Below, piece by piece: positions 9,878 to 19,611 of a stretch of 64,000 bases of DNA. The number at the start of each line of letters is the position of its first letter. Within the stretch, counting starts at the first letter, position 1. Source of the DNA: Piezodorus guildinii (Eukaryota > Arthropoda > Insecta > Hemiptera > Pentatomidae). Location of the stretch: NCBI GenBank assembly GCA_023052935.1, contig CM041292.1:83662169-83726168 (forward strand), written 5' to 3'. Position numbers and translations under genes: made by a program. A model generated the notes under the pieces. The model did no database searches. It saw nothing but the letters and a program-made list of their open reading frames with translations, and had not been told where the DNA came from.

Positions 9878-10590
9878 TTACGCAAATGCCATCTTTTCTA
9901 TTTTCATTAAATTGAGAAATTTTTTTGTGCAGCCATGGTTAGTCCGTAGTCTTACTAATTGTGAAATTTCTTTTATATCAAGTTGTTGGACATTGAAGAA
10001 CCATGGTATAAGGCTAATGGTTGGCTGGGTTTGATAGTAATCTTTGCCTTTAAATTGTGACTCCCAGTCATATTTCTCCTGCCACTCCTGGACTGCTTCT
10101 TTCTGCAGACATTTTAAAAGATCTTGGAGAGGTACTTTGGCATTTTCTATCGTAGTTTGTTTTTCCCCGGCAGCTCTATCTGCTGCTTCATTTCCTGATA
10201 GTCCTATTATCCTATAGTCCTTGGTATCCATTGGAAGCTATAACTGTTGCTGCCGGTTTGTATATTCCGGATAATATCTAGAGCTATATAGGTTGTTAAT
10301 TTGTTTTTATAAACATTTTCCAATAGTTTGCACGAGGATGCCGAGTCTGTGAATATGACTATATTGGCGTTAGAGTATTCACGTTGACAGTAACAAACTG
10401 CTTGGAAAATGGCATACAGTTCAGCACTAAGAATACTGAATTTAGAAGGTAGAGTGACCGAAATTGTGTAATCCTTGACTGTATCAATAACAGCTATTGC
10501 AATTCGGTGGGAGGATTTGGAGGCATCCGTGAATATCTGAACATGGTTTGGGTAATCATTTACAATTGTGTTTAAAGCCAATTGTTTCAA
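9878..10590 (-). pseudogene. RNase H domain of the I-type LINE
   Basis: The first part (10590-10207) shows the RNase H acid series: IFTDASK (first Asp), SAELYAI (Glu) and IFTDSASS (second Asp). The following frame (10231-9878) carries GLSGNEAADRAA, equivalent to the G-x-x-GN-E-x-AD motif with the last catalytic Asp. All four acidic residues are present, but they are split over two frames that overlap at 10207-10231, so a frameshift separates the last one. The tail 'VRLRTNHGCTKKFL' resembles the usual post-RNase H sequence of I elements. Confidence 0.8.
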
Positions 10591-10643
10591 CGGTTGGGTT
10601 ATATGACGATTTCCTTCCGTGTGTGGAAGGTAATTTAGGATTG

Positions 10644-11000
10644 CTATCTGATTTGCAGCATTTTAATCGGAAGCGGCGTATTGCAATCTAAGGGACGTTT
10701 AGCTGTTTGTGTTGCCTGAAGTAGGGGTTGCATTTCTGTAATCAGACTTTTCATGTGGGGGCAATAAATGTTATTAGAGGTAATTGCTTTTCTTACTGGG
10801 TGCCTTTGATCGGAAAAACTTTTTATGATGTACTTCTTGGTGAGCCAGGCTCTCCTCAAGGGTAGGGGTATCTCTCTTGGTACATTCAGCAGTGCATTTA
10901 ACGGAGTAGTTTTAAATGCCCTAATGCATATTTTTATTGCACAATTTTGAACAGTATTTAATTTTTTAATAAGAAGAGATTTCGTTTCGTTGTAAATCAA
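10644..11000 (-). pseudogene. RT to RNase H connector of the I-type LINE
   Basis: 118 codons including 'LNTVQNCAIKICIRAFKTTP' and 'LPLRRAWLTKKYI', which match the thumb/connector region of I and Jockey group proteins (L-x-x-IQN-x-A-[LI]-[RK]-x-x-x-G-x-x-x-[ST]TP). It is separated from the RT by a frame break near 11050. Confidence 0.7.
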
Positions 11001-11092
11001 GCAGCAGTAGTCAAAAATGGATCGGACAGTGGATTAATAAAACATGAGCACATTGTTGGGGTGGGAACCCCAGTAAACCCCTGCTAAAAGTT

Positions 11093-12292
11093 TTATAAAT
11101 CGACATTTTTTTTAGCATGATTCTTCATATTCGTCAAGTGCGTTTTGAAATGAAGCTTACGATCAAAAGTCATTTCCAGGAATTTTATTTGTTCTAGCGC
11201 AACGAGACTATAGTTAGGAGTGGTGATGTTAAAGCTTGTTAAGTAGAATTTTCGTTTTCTTGTAAATGGTATCAATTTGCTTTTTCTAGGATTGATTTCT
11301 AATCCAATTTTTTTTACTACTTCTATTAAGCTTTCATAAGCACTTTTTAGTAGCTGTATTCCTTTCTCTGGGGTTTCTACTATGGCGAAAATAAGGAAAT
11401 CGTCTGCAAATTGTATGATTTCGCAGTCATCTGGTGGATTATTAGTGATGTGCTCAGTGTATAAATTAAATAGTATGGGACTGAGGACATCTCCTAGGGG
11501 TAAACCATTATATGAATCAAATGTTACTGGGCCTTCATCGGTTTGAATCAGGTAGGTGCGGACTGATAGGTAACTAGATATCCAATTGGTTATGAGTGAC
11601 ATAACACCATGTTCTTTCAATTTGTCTATTAATATTGCCGGTTTGACATTGTCGTATGCTCTTTCTACGTTTATTGTTACTGCAAGTAGAATCCTTTTTT
11701 GGTTGAAGGCTTTGTAGATGTTGTTTGTTAAGTACCAAATTGAGTCAGTAGTGGATCTATTTTTGCGAAAACCAAAACAGTATGGGCTAAGTATTTCTTT
11801 TTGTTCTAGAAACCGTTCTAACCTATGTTTGACTATCAGGTTGAAAACTTTGGCTAAACAAGGTATTAGTGCTATGGGTCTGTAAGATGATATGAGGGAA
11901 GGATCCTTACCTGGTTTAGGAATTGGTACAATCTGAATTATTCTCCATTCATTCGGGACTTGGGACTTGTACCATACTTGGTTTAAAGTCTTTATTAATT
12001 GGTCTGTCCAGAGCGGTGGTAGCAGCTGAATCCTGGTATAGTTGATTTCGTCTACACCTGGGGCAGTACCTTTCTTTCCTTTCAATACTGCTTCTAGTTC
12101 AGTTAATTGTAGAGGCATGGTCAAAGGATCATTGTTGCTACATGAGATGGGTTGTTCAAAAGAAACTCTATTTCTTGGTTCAAATATGTTGCAGAACTGT
12201 TGGAGGAACATGGAAGCAGTTTCTAACTTTGAGGTTACTACGTCTTCTTTTTTTGCTGATTTTCCTTTTAATGCTATTACTTTGTTCCACAT
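11093..12292 (-). pseudogene. Reverse transcriptase of the I-type LINE
   Basis: A 399-codon open stretch. Motifs in order: GTAPGVDEINYTRIQLLPP, IPIPKPGKDPS, SYRPIALIPCLAKVFN, YCFGFRKNRSTTDSI, then 'AVTINVERAYDNV' in place of the usual V(D)-[LIV]-x-x-A[FY]D, GLPLGDVLSPILFNLYTEHI (block B) and QFADDFLIFA (block C, FADD). The first catalytic Asp position reads NVERAYDNV, so the residue that normally opens the A block (D) is N/V here and activity is doubtful. The frame is lost after 'HAKKNVDL'. Confidence 0.82.
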
Positions 12293-12556
12293 GCTGCTAA
12301 TATGCTGGGGGTTTATGGTTTAAACGTACTTTTTCCACGATTCTTTTTTTGCTTTCTTAATTAGAGTTTTAATTTTTTTTTCCGCATTAGATTGTAGTTT
12401 TCGATGGTCATATTGTGTTTGTAATCCTTTTTGGCTCGTAATTTTTCATTGTTAGGGATGCTTAACGCGTTATTCCACCAACTTTTTGGATGAAAATTCG
12501 GTTTATAGGGGATCTTTGTTCGTGGGATAGCAGATTCTCCAGCTTGGTTAATTAGA

Positions 12557-13480
12557 TTGCATATACTGGATGATATTAGAGGAGGATGTCCACAAGGAGG
12601 TGTGCTATCTCCAATCCTATGGTGTCTGGTTGTCGACTCTTTGTTGACAATCCTGAGCAATGCAGGTTTCTATGCACAGAGATATGCTGATGATATCGCT
12701 GTGCTAATTGAAGGCAAGTTTCCGGAAACCATATCGGATCTGCTCAAAACAACCATAAAACTTCTTAGGGACTGGTGTTAGACGAATGGTCTAAGCATCA
12801 ACCCTCAGAAGGTCAATCTCTGTATCTTCATTAACAAAAGAAATATAACAATCAGACAACCTCACCTTGGTGAGGCTGAGGTCAATATCTGTAGTGAAGT
12901 TAAACATCTAGGAATTACTCTTGATAGTAAATTAAAATGGAACAACCACATTGACAAAACCTGTACAAGGGCACTTAAGTGCCTCTTTGCATGTAAAGGA
13001 GCTGTTGGAAAAACATGGGGCCTCAAACCGAATGTGGTCCTCTGGATATATAAAACAGTTATAAGGCCGACGGTCGTATATGCAGCTGTTGTGTGGTGGC
13101 ATAAGGCAATTACATGCAAATCCTTGCTGCAGCTTGGGAAGCTGCAAAGACTGGCATGCCTTATGACAACCGGAGCTATGGTTCGACTCCGACTGCTGCA
13201 ATGGAAGTTCCACTGAACCTAAAACCATTGCACATAGCAGTAGAAACTCAATCACTTAACACAGCCTATAGGCTCTCTAAGCTAGGAACAAGATCCAACT
13301 CTCTGGTTAGCCGGGGCCATAGCAACTTGTTCAGAAGGATCGATGAAGATTCGGTGCTAGCCATGCATTCCGATCTTCAAGTAAAGAAATACACGGACAC
13401 ACTCTACTGTGCAGCGACTAACAGGACTGGCTCGCACAAACCGTGCAATGGAGTCAACTTTTATACAGATTATTGTCTAT
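12557..13480 (+). pseudogene. LOA-like (Jockey superfamily) LINE fragment: RT blocks B to C and connector
   Basis: The plus strand begins abruptly at RT block B (GGCPQGGVLSPILWCLVVDS) and continues through QRYADDIAVLIEG (YADD) and KHLGITLDSKLKWNNHI. The connector 'TTGAM...STPTAAMEVPLNL' is typical of LOA/BilBo-like elements that carry RNase H further on. There is one in-frame TAG at 12779 and a frameshift near 13180. The endonuclease, RT N-terminus and RNase H are missing. Its left edge abuts the oppositely oriented I-type LINE. Confidence 0.75.
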
Positions 13481-13492
13481 TAATTCAAATTG

Positions 13493-13494
<2 letters not shown>

Positions 13495-13575
<81 letters not shown>

Positions 13576-13576
13576 C
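13495..13576. repeat. (TA)n microsatellite
   Basis: About 80 bp of alternating TA with one phase break ('ataatata') near 13548. It separates the LOA-like fragment from a short second copy of part of that fragment. Confidence 0.95.
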
Positions 13577-13636
13577 TCCGACTGCTGCAATGAAGTTCCA
13601 CTGAACTAAAACATTGCACATAGCAGTAGAAACTCA
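13577..13636 (+). repeat. Second copy of a 66-bp stretch of the LOA-like LINE
   Basis: This stretch repeats 13187-13252 ('actccgactgctgcaatg...') nearly exactly. The main differences are three missing bases, each in a doubled G or C. It is in the same orientation on the far side of the (TA)n tract. It may be a real slippage duplication or an assembly or consensus error. Confidence 0.85.
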
Positions 13637-13639
13637 TAT

Positions 13640-14303
13640 ATTTATATATACATATATATAAATGACCGCATTTTCCCATAGTCATTGCATCACGCATGAA
13701 CGGCTTGACCGATTTCTCTGTTTTGTTTAATGTTCTTATTAGTCAGAAGAAGAATCTTATGAAAGAAAACAAAGATAGACCTTACTTGGGTGAATAGGTA
13801 TTTTTTTTTTTTTTCAAATAATTTCTTAAGGTAATCTCTTTATCTAAATATATAAAAATGAATCCTCCTTTCCCTTGGTTATCGCATCACGCGTGAACGG
13901 CTTGACCAATTTTGCTGGTCTAAAATAAAAATATTAGTGAACCGTGCTGATAAACTACACTCTAGACTAGAATATTATTAGATTGATTTTTTGTGTGGTG
14001 ATTCTTGTTGAAACGTCAGGTTCGTTCAATAGTAGGAAAGAAGACTGTAGCAATTCATGAATCAGAACATCTCTTTGTGAATCCGTTTCATTAACCCCAA
14101 AGTATGACGAGTGAGCATTAAAATCTCCTCCAATGATAATGCCGCATTCCGGAAAATTTTCAGAAATAGAGAATAAATTTCTAAAATTTGAGGAACTAGG
14201 CTTACTGAACGGCTTGACCAATTTTGCTGGTCTAAAATAAAAATATTAGTGAACCGTGCTGATAAACTACACTCTAGACTAGAATATTATTAGATTGATT
14301 TTT
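13640..14303. repeat. Repeat block with 98-bp direct repeats around an endonuclease fragment
   Basis: A motif of the form TATATAAAxATGA...CATCACGC[AG]TGAACGGCTTGACC occurs at 13640-13712 and 13848-13907. A 98-bp sequence beginning TGAACGGCTTGACCAATTTT is present at 13894-13991 and again, essentially unchanged, at 14206-14303. The DNA between them (13992-14205) encodes part of a LINE endonuclease on the minus strand. The motif with 'gaacggcttgacc' resembles dispersed repeats seen in many insects; the class is unassigned. Confidence 0.7.
13967..14221 (-). pseudogene. LINE APE-endonuclease fragment
   Basis: The minus strand reads 'ECGIIIGGDFNAHSSYFGVN' followed by 'LLQSSFLLLNEPDVSTRIT'. GGDFNAH is the conserved catalytic block of LINE endonucleases, and the downstream L-x-x-LN...T[RY] spacing fits I and Jockey groups. 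Only about 65 codons remain. Strand and type agree with the I-type LINE at 9700-12545, so it may be part of that element's 5' half moved by later rearrangement. Confidence 0.7.
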
Positions 14304-14407
14304 GGTAATAGGTAGGAAAAATCCAACATAACTTTAACTCTTGAATAATCACTGACCCTAAACATCAACATCTATAATAAATAAGAAAAACAATAAAGAG
14401 CACTTAC

Positions 14408-14514
14408 TTGATAAATTCATCTTTTGTCAATTTACCACCTTTATTGCTTATAAAATTCATAAAATCTTTCATTCTGGGATCTTCCAATGGTAAAACACCC
14501 ATTTCTTCGAATAC
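14408..14514 (-). CDS. Glutaminase-like gene, exon b
   Basis: A 107-nt exon (TTTAAAG acceptor, GTAAGT donor) in phase with both neighbours. It reads 'VFEEMGVLPLEDPRMKDFMN' and then 'LTKDEFIK'. The G-x-x-x-x-DPR-[LM]-[KR]-x-x-M signature is diagnostic of the EF-hand-like helical domain at the N-terminus of animal glutaminases. The last two bases (AA) are completed by the first base of the exon at 8889-9018. Confidence 0.72.
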
Positions 14515-14580
14515 CTTTAAAAATTAATAACATAATAGAGAAATCAATATAAATGTACGAGACTATTTTATTCGATCTAC

Positions 14581-14665
14581 CTCAAGCATTTTCCCAATGG
14601 TGATGGCCTTCTTCTTTTCTGCGTGTTGATCATAAAAATTACGCAGTGCTTCTTCATTTTCGTTA
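14581..14665 (-). CDS. Glutaminase-like gene, exon a (first exon recognised)
   Basis: An 85-nt exon reading 'NENEEALRNFYDQHAEKKKA' then 'ITIGKMLE', ending GAG before a GTAGAT donor. I-x-x-GK-x-L-x-x-[LF] preceding the DPR exon fits the first helices of the glutaminase N-terminal domain. The acceptor is placed at CTAG (14667-14666). Its pyrimidine tract is poor, but a perfect TACTAAC lies 32 nt upstream (14697-14703). The mitochondrial leader and start exon should lie further right and were not recognised before the nwk 3' end. Confidence 0.68.
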
Positions 14666-14696
14666 CTAGTTTTGTAAATTGTATAATAACATTCAT

Positions 14697-14703
14697 GTTA
14701 GTA
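14697..14703 (-). promoter_or_regulatory. Consensus branch point TACTAAC
   Basis: A perfect TACTAAC on the minus strand, with the branch A about 32 nt upstream of the AG that opens glutaminase exon a. It supports that acceptor where the pyrimidine tract is weak. Confidence 0.6.
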
Positions 14704-14984
14704 ATATGTTTCCTTGAAAAATACTAAATATAAATTGTATATCAGCAAATAGTCACCCAGTTTCTGCCTTGAATATTTTTAAAATTTATGAAACAAGTAC
14801 CAAAGTATAATTTAATCTTGTTACAGATTAAACTTTGAAAGCTATAATATCAACAATGGTATATTGAACATGATTTGAGTGGCATGTTGACCCTAGAACC
14901 TAAGGCCAAAGTTTTTTATATACGCCTCAGTTTTTTTAAGTGAAAACTTCAAACGCGCTATGTGATTTTTGGTGGGCGATGTGT

Positions 14985-15105
14985 TTATGTTTAATGACAA
15001 ACTATCTCCTTGTTCTAAAACTAGTGGGCACAAAGTTCTATCAAATCCTATAATTTTCTGCACGAAAAGTAAATTTCCTGAGACAATTGGAGAGAATCTA
15101 GTTAT
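14985..15105 (+). repeat. Left arm of an imperfect inverted repeat pair
   Basis: The reverse complement of this segment (around 'gaactttgtgcccactagttt' and 'ttacttttcgtgc') matches 17465-17580 with scattered differences. The arms are about 2.4 kb apart and enclose SINE and RTE-like debris. It could be two opposed copies of one dispersed repeat. Confidence 0.65.
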
Positions 15106-15159
15106 TCATTCATTTAATGTAGGTTTATGATACTGTGACCATCGGAAAATTCTACAGAT

Positions 15160-15345
15160 GAAGTCCTAAATTTTGTTAGGACAGGGGTGATTAACGAGTA
15201 ACTGACCTGGCAGAGGCTCGGGACCACCATTTTACGTACCTTCCGTAGGATGGTGTAACCAAGGATTTTTTCATCCCCTTTAAAAATCCTAAAGCTATCA
15301 GCCAGGTTTGAACTACAGATGACCTCTCATCTATCGAGAATCTAG
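15160..15345 (-). mobile_element. SINE copy S4 (old, divergent)
   Basis: It shares with S1-S3 the body blocks 'taacgagtaactgacc...gcagaggctcgggaccacc', the GGATTTTTT/AAAAATCC stem and a decayed tRNA-like head ('caggtttgaact'), in minus orientation. Divergence is high and no target duplication is visible. Confidence 0.7.
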
Positions 15346-16019
15346 AGGGATTTCATGAATCTTCATGAGGTTTAAAAAGGCTAGAGGAGATGATCATTGT
15401 ATTATAGTTTGATGTACATATATCGAAATCTTCAACGCAATGAATTATAATCAGGTATGAAAAACTAGAAAACAAAAATAAACCTTCATTAAACAAATCA
15501 CATAATACTAGTATTTTAGTGGTAAAAATTATTTTTACACAAAATCCTCCTATTTAGTAAGAATAATAAATTTTCTATAATTATAAGATATATTGAATTA
15601 AATTAAAATTAATATCCTACCAAAGGAGAAACTAAACATTGACAGGATAATGTAGCTTTAAAAAGTTCTAGTAAGTATTAATGATATAAATATCATTGCC
15701 AACAAGTAAGTTGTTAATTAATTATAAACTTATCGATTTCTAGTTAATATTTTGATTAGCTTATAAACCTTCTTGGGTTTCCTTTAGATGTCATTTCGTA
15801 TTTGATTTTTATTGAGAAACGATGTTCTAGCTGTTATCTCACCACAGTTAGCACGGCCACACAAATATAACAAAATTGATACTGTGAACTATTCTCAAGG
15901 TGTGATTGAGAAATATTGTTAGAGGTTATAGGACAATAAACATAAAATAAAGATAATTATCATCCATATGTTTTAGTGATGCCTTTAAATGTTATTTCAG
16001 AAGATTTTAGGACCTCAAG
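15346..16019. other. AT-rich DNA, nothing recognised
   Basis: No open frame, repeat partner or transposon terminus was recognised here on either strand. Confidence 0.5.
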
Positions 16020-17100
16020 TTGCTGCCACGAGAATGGGAAAACAACATCATAATCCCTATTCACAAGAAATGTAACCAAAGAGGATGTGGGAACTATCGG
16101 CCAATATGCCAATCCTCGGTAGTGTACAAAATATACATTAGGATTTTAGAGCAGCGACTGCGGCTTATTGTGGAACAGCATATCGAAGAAGAGCTATCGG
16201 CTTTCATACAGAGAAGATACGACCCAGGGCCACATTTTTTCCTCCTCAAGAATGATAATAGGAAAGGCGTGGGATCGAGGCAAAGCAGTCTATTTGGCAT
16301 TTCTGGATCTGAGGTGGCTTTAGACTAAGTTCAGAGGCAGGAGACATATCCCATAAGACACAATAATAACAAGTAGAGTGCAAGAAAATCTGGTTAGTGC
16401 TATAAAATCTGTATATCAAGACCCTAAGGGCATTGTAAGACCTAAGGGCATTGTAAGACCTAACGGCTTGACATCGCAGCCTTTCCACTTTTATAAGGGA
16501 CTTAAGCAGGGAGACAGTCTAAGCCCTCTACTGTTTATCCTTCTCTTGGATGAGATATGGAAAGTGTATAACAGGAGATGCCCAAGAGCAGTTGTAGGTT
16601 TTGGGAACGTGTTTCCAGCTATGATATATGTTGATGATAATGTGCTGATAGCTGATCCTGAGAAGACTCTTCAAGGCATCCTTGGATGGATGGAATGAGG
16701 GACTGAAGATAATAGGATTACAAATAAACCCAAGCAAGAGCTAAGTCATGTGCATCGGAAGAGAAAACGCGGAGCTTAGGATTTTGTGTAATGGCCAACC
16801 CCTAGAAGTAACGAATACTTATACATATCTTGGGACTATAGCAAATAAAGATGGTAAAATATACAAGGAGGTCCTAAATCGAGTGATGACGGCCAATCAA
16901 GCGTACCATCATTATTCCAAAACTGTTATAGGAAAGAAGTAAGCAGAGAGGCCAAAATAAGGATTATTAAATCCGTGTTCCTCCCACGGAGGTATGGGCA
17001 ATCCATCTGTATGGATCAGAAAGCTGGACTGCCAAGCATGTAGGCTGGATAATCCAGTTAGATCTATCCATACAGGGATAAACTCTAAGACTCGAACGCT
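16020..17100 (+). pseudogene. RTE-like reverse transcriptase remnant
   Basis: The plus strand reads, across several stops and shifts: 'LPREWENNIIIPIHKKCNQ' with 'NYRPICQSSVVYKIYIRIL' (RT blocks 0-1), 'FYKGLKQGDSLSPLLFILLL' (block B), 'MIYVDDNVLIADPEKTL' (block C with YVDD) and 'NTYTYLGTIANKDGKI' (thumb approach). Block A is decayed. A 19-bp unit is partly tandemly repeated at 16424-16463 (CCTAAGGGCATTGTAAGA). Endonuclease and 3' end are missing. Confidence 0.75.
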
Positions 17101-17252
17101 TTCGGATGAGAATATACATAATCGGCTATTCTATGGTAACGTCCTCTGAAAATATCTCTTTTATACTTTGTCAAGAAACTGGTTTGATTCAAAGTGTATG
17201 CATAAATACTTCTAGAATCCTATGCTATTTAATCGATTGGTGTTCCCGAAAG

Positions 17253-17436
17253 TTTGTTTGTTTGTTTATTTATTTAACGTCCCTTTATGCTGCTGTGGCT
17301 AATCGGACGATGCTACAGTGGGAGTCCTAAATTTTGCCTATCCAGGTTTTATTAGAATAGGGATCTTTAACGAGTACCTGACATCGCACAGGCTCGGGAC
17401 CACCTTTTAACGTCCCCTCCGAAGGACGGCATAACT
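17253..17436 (-). mobile_element. SINE copy S3, 5'-truncated
   Basis: 184 bp flanked by a perfect 10-bp target duplication, TTCCCGAAAG (17243-17252 and 17437-17446). It holds the SINE body and a (GTTT)/(ATTT)-type tail but lacks the tRNA-like head and the stem region, so it is a 5'-truncated insertion. Its low divergence from S1 suggests recent activity. Confidence 0.88.
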
Positions 17437-17452
17437 TTCCCGAAAGAAGTTA

Positions 17453-17580
17453 GTAATGAAAATTCGATCATCTCAGAAAATTTATTTTTCGTGCGAAAAT
17501 CATACGATTTAATAGAAGCAGTTGATCGAACTTTGTGCCCACTAGTTTAAGAACGAGAAGTTTATTACTAAGAATTTATT
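17453..17580 (-). repeat. Right arm of the imperfect inverted repeat pair
   Basis: Matches the reverse complement of 14985-15105 over about 115 bp ('aactttgtgcccactagttt', 'tctcagaaaatttatttttcgtgc'). It is itself interrupted on its left by SINE S3. Confidence 0.65.
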
Positions 17581-17589
17581 TTAAAGGTA

Positions 17590-18070
17590 ATAGTGTTAGC
17601 CAAAGGATTTTAGACATGAAATTGTGGTTCACATTCCAATCCGACCCAGTAACTCCAACCCAATAAAGAGGTTTCGGATGAACCCAGACAAAAAACTATC
17701 ACTCTTCAGTGCAATGAATACCAAGGAAAGCCTCAAACACGCTCCCAGAGGTAGTCGATTTATTACAAGATTTTGTTGTAGAAGACAGCTAAATTTTGAA
17801 TATGATGGAAAAGGGAAGAGCATATCAGCAAGTTGGATATGTGGAAACATTTATTTTAGGTCAGCGCGGATTAGCTCTAAAAGACCCCCCTCCACCCTCT
17901 ATCAAGGGCATAGTTCGGTACTCTTTAAAGATCCCTATCCTAATTTAATCTGGATTGAAAAAAAAAAAAAAAAGAATTCCAATATAGCATCACCTTATTG
18001 CTACAGTACCATAAAATAAATAAAGCAGATTTGTTTGGTTCGAAAGTTCTGGTTAACAAGCCACATCCGT

Positions 18071-18101
<31 letters not shown>

Positions 18102-18200
18102 TTGTACTATTAGTAAACATAAATTCCAGACCAACTGGCTAAAGAAGGAACGTCGCTCCCCCAAAAAAGCAGCATACCTAGGTTGGAGTATAGCAAAATG
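17590..18200. other. Unclassified retroposon debris with A-runs
   Basis: An open frame at 17624-18019 (131 codons, plus) shows no known motif and is probably not a gene. A fragment near 17915-17955 ('aaagatccctatcctaatttaatctgg' plus A-run) matches the SINE body. Long A-runs at 17957-17972 and 18075-18101 suggest tails of plus-strand retroposons. Confidence 0.45.
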
Positions 18201-18545
18201 ATTAATAAAAGGGCCGTACGCCAGAGGTGGGAAGTAAATCACCATCCCCATGAAGAATATTATAAATTAGCAAGAAGTGAACAGGTTATAAATCTTATGT
18301 TAGAACCTGACATAACCGCATGAAGTCGCACCTCTTTAAAAAGTTTATGTTTGGGTCCAGCCCTCTATGCAGATGTGGTAAAAATGAAGAAACCGAGAGC
18401 ATGTACGGTGACAGATATGACCCAACAAACAAACCTTGGGACTAAGATCTTCTGAAGTCTGAAGGATCTAACGTGGACCGCTAAATTCATACTTTCACTT
18501 TCTGACATAGCCATATAGGGAAGAACCAAGAAGAAGAAGAAGAAT
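18201..18545 (+). pseudogene. C-terminal tail of an RNase H-bearing LINE
   Basis: The plus strand contains 'FGSSPLCRCGKNEETESMYG', resembling the CxCG-x-x-x-E-[ST]-x-x-H motif that ends I, LOA and Jockey-type LINE polyproteins. Stops follow, then a short (GAA)n run near 18528-18545 that may mark the element's 3' end. Which LINE of the window it belongs to is not clear. Confidence 0.55.
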
Positions 18546-19573
18546 TAACATAAAAAGTAAGAAAGTTTAGTTTTTGAGTTATAAATTTGTCAAAATAACA
18601 TAAATTAACTGTTTTTGGAAATTGAAGTTAGGTTTTTTTTTCAGTAAAATAGATGTATATACTAAACCAAAATATTATAAATAAATAATTAAAACCTCAA
18701 GAACTCAGTAAATTCATATTTTGATAAATAATCAAAATGATGTGTTTAAAACATTAAAAGGATCTCTAGTGAACACTTAGCCGCTTTTGAACTGGAAAAA
18801 AATTAAGAATAATTATAATTAGCCAGAGAATTTATTTATTAGTAAATTAATGCCTTATTTATTATCTATGCTTGTCCACCTTTTCAAGTTAACACCTATT
18901 AGATGTAATGTTTTGCTTGAAAATACCTTGTGATTTGTATGAAAATACACAAATTTAGGATGCTTTTAATACCAATTTAAAAATTAACCTTCCATTGTAA
19001 ATAAGAATTTAAAATTTTTTTGTTTTTTACTTTTGCTTTGGGGAATTAAAGAAGAAGTACTTTCATCTGATATACTTAATTTTTTTTTCCAACTTTTTTT
19101 TCAAATATATATACGTATATATACATAGTTATAGTAATTAATACAGCATTATTGGACATGTATTTTAACTATTGTCATTGGAATTAACTTCTAAATGTTC
19201 TTTCATTAAAGCATAAATAAACAACATTTATTTTTTTATTTATTTTAAAATATAAACATATTCAAAAATTTAATGCAAAGAACATTTCTAACCAATTTAT
19301 AATAATTTTACAGGTAACTACATACATATAATTGCAAATTAATTCAACATAAAATAATGTAATAAATATTACATTAACTCTATTCTTTAATATAATCCCT
19401 TTCAGTACATTTTATTATTGGTTTCAACAGTAAATCTATATCTTCTTTCTTTTTTTTTTTAATAATTAATTTTTCTTTTCCTTTAAGATATATATATATA
19501 TTTATTTTTTTTTTCAAAGTTTAAGAAATGAATACGAAGAAAAATTATCATACATGTTATTTAGTTAGGCTCT

Positions 19574-19611
<38 letters not shown>

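Larger units (their letters stand above)
9700..12545 (-). mobile_element. I-type LINE with RNase H domain, degraded, truncated at 5' side
   Basis: Minus-strand order from right to left: linker before RT (about 12545-12361), RT (12292-11093), connector (11000-10644), RNase H (10590-10207) and C-terminal tail (10231-9878). The gene order RT then RNase H within one APE-type LINE defines the I group. The frames are interrupted by several shifts and stops. At about 12545 the element stops abruptly against a plus-strand LINE fragment. An endonuclease fragment of similar type at 13967-14221 on the same strand may be a displaced piece. It occupies the glutaminase intron between exons b and c. Confidence 0.8.

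Noticed and set aside
12557..14221. LOA-like fragment, I element and endonuclease fragment as one element
   Set aside because: They are on opposite strands or out of order, with two distinct RT domains; at least two separate LINEs are present.
17624..18019. 131-codon open frame as a host gene
   Set aside because: No domain, no splice context, includes a SINE fragment and an A-run; probably chance.
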